A DNA stretch of 64,000 nucleotides from Branchiostoma floridae (Eukaryota; Chordata; Leptocardii; Amphioxiformes; Branchiostomatidae), in NCBI RefSeq assembly GCF_000003815.2, contig NC_049990.1:3090918-3154917 (forward strand). The letters are read 5' to 3'. The translations under genes were made by a program, and so were the position numbers. Below are positions 63,541-64,000 of the stretch, in pieces; within the stretch, counting starts at the first letter, position 1, and each line of letters starts with the position of its first letter. The notes under the pieces are model-generated. The model did not search any database and was not told the DNA's origin. It worked only from the letters and a program-made list of their open reading frames with translations.

Positions 63541-64000
63541 AGAAACAAGAGTTACATAGTTTACACCCTGCATTGATCGGTCATCAGTATGATCCTGAAG
63601 AAGGCGACAGTGGCCGTTGAAAATTTGATCCATGTATACCTTTGCGTTGGAAGAAACTTTAGCATTGTACTATGATTACTACCAACACGGATGAGCTTCC
63701 ATGATAATTTGATCATCAGGGTTGGTTGAATTTCATGATCAGTAAACTTGAGCCACTAACAGACCGACTGACAGAACGGGACAGCCAAGTCTTGCCAGAC
63801 ATCTTCCTTAGGTCAGCATTCTGTAAGCTCCAGACTTGACTTCTTGACAGAGACTCCAGTCCTGACAATTTTAAACCAATAACTCAGACAAGCTGTTGAA
63901 ATTTGAAGTAAGTCACTGCATCATCAGCTACAACTGCATGCCATTTGGGTTTGAGTCCATTTCACCACTAGAACCAATGTTTACAGCTGACATACAGCAA
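63541..64000. other. 5' flank, no gene seen
   Basis: Positions 63592-63625 hold CCTGAAGAAGGCGACAGTGG, then CCGTTGAAAATTTG. This again resembles the Penelope-type terminal motif, in a diverged form. Nothing else was recognised. Confidence 0.4.

Overview
The window looks like animal nuclear DNA, most likely from a cephalochordate (amphioxus, Branchiostoma). That assignment is an inference from three things: chordate-like SLC6 exons, a dense load of short inverted-repeat transposons with CR1-like and Penelope-like remnants, and minisatellites that sit across exon/intron boundaries. I recall boundary minisatellites being reported in amphioxus, but I cannot check that here.

One host gene is recognisable: a sodium/chloride-coupled SLC6 amino-acid transporter, closest by eye to glycine transporters, on the minus strand. 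Eight coding exons can be joined in phase: 52790-52852 (start codon, in a CpG-rich block), 20356-20530, 19683-19814, 13909-14067, 11781-11934, 8561-8693, 947-1081 and 358-461. They encode the N-terminus through the start of TM6 (351 codons plus 2 nt). The rest of the gene lies beyond position 1. Intron 1 is about 32 kb.

The most unusual pattern is that at least eight splice boundaries of this gene are tandemly duplicated. Each array repeats a piece of exon together with its splice site: exon 8 donor (11 copies, cut by the window edge), exon 7 donor (5), exon 7 acceptor (7), exon 6 acceptor (26, with higher-order duplication), exon 5 donor (3), exon 5 acceptor (2 or more), exon 4 donor (2) and exon 3 donor (6).

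Intron 1 carries a recent Ty3/Gypsy retrotransposon at 25227-34731 on the plus strand. It has intact gag and pol, a candidate -1 frameshift site and a tRNA-Ser-type primer-binding site. Its two 594-bp LTRs are in inverted rather than direct orientation, differ at one position by eye, and are flanked by CATG on both sides. It sits inside a CAGGGCTC inverted-repeat transposon (25124-35192) with a perfect 5-bp target duplication.

The rest is intron and 5' flanking DNA filled with tandem repeats, MITEs (hAT-like and TA-flanked types), tRNA-derived SINEs, CR1-like LINE ends and two Penelope-like endonuclease remnants. I found no second host gene, rRNA, intact tRNA gene or CRISPR array.
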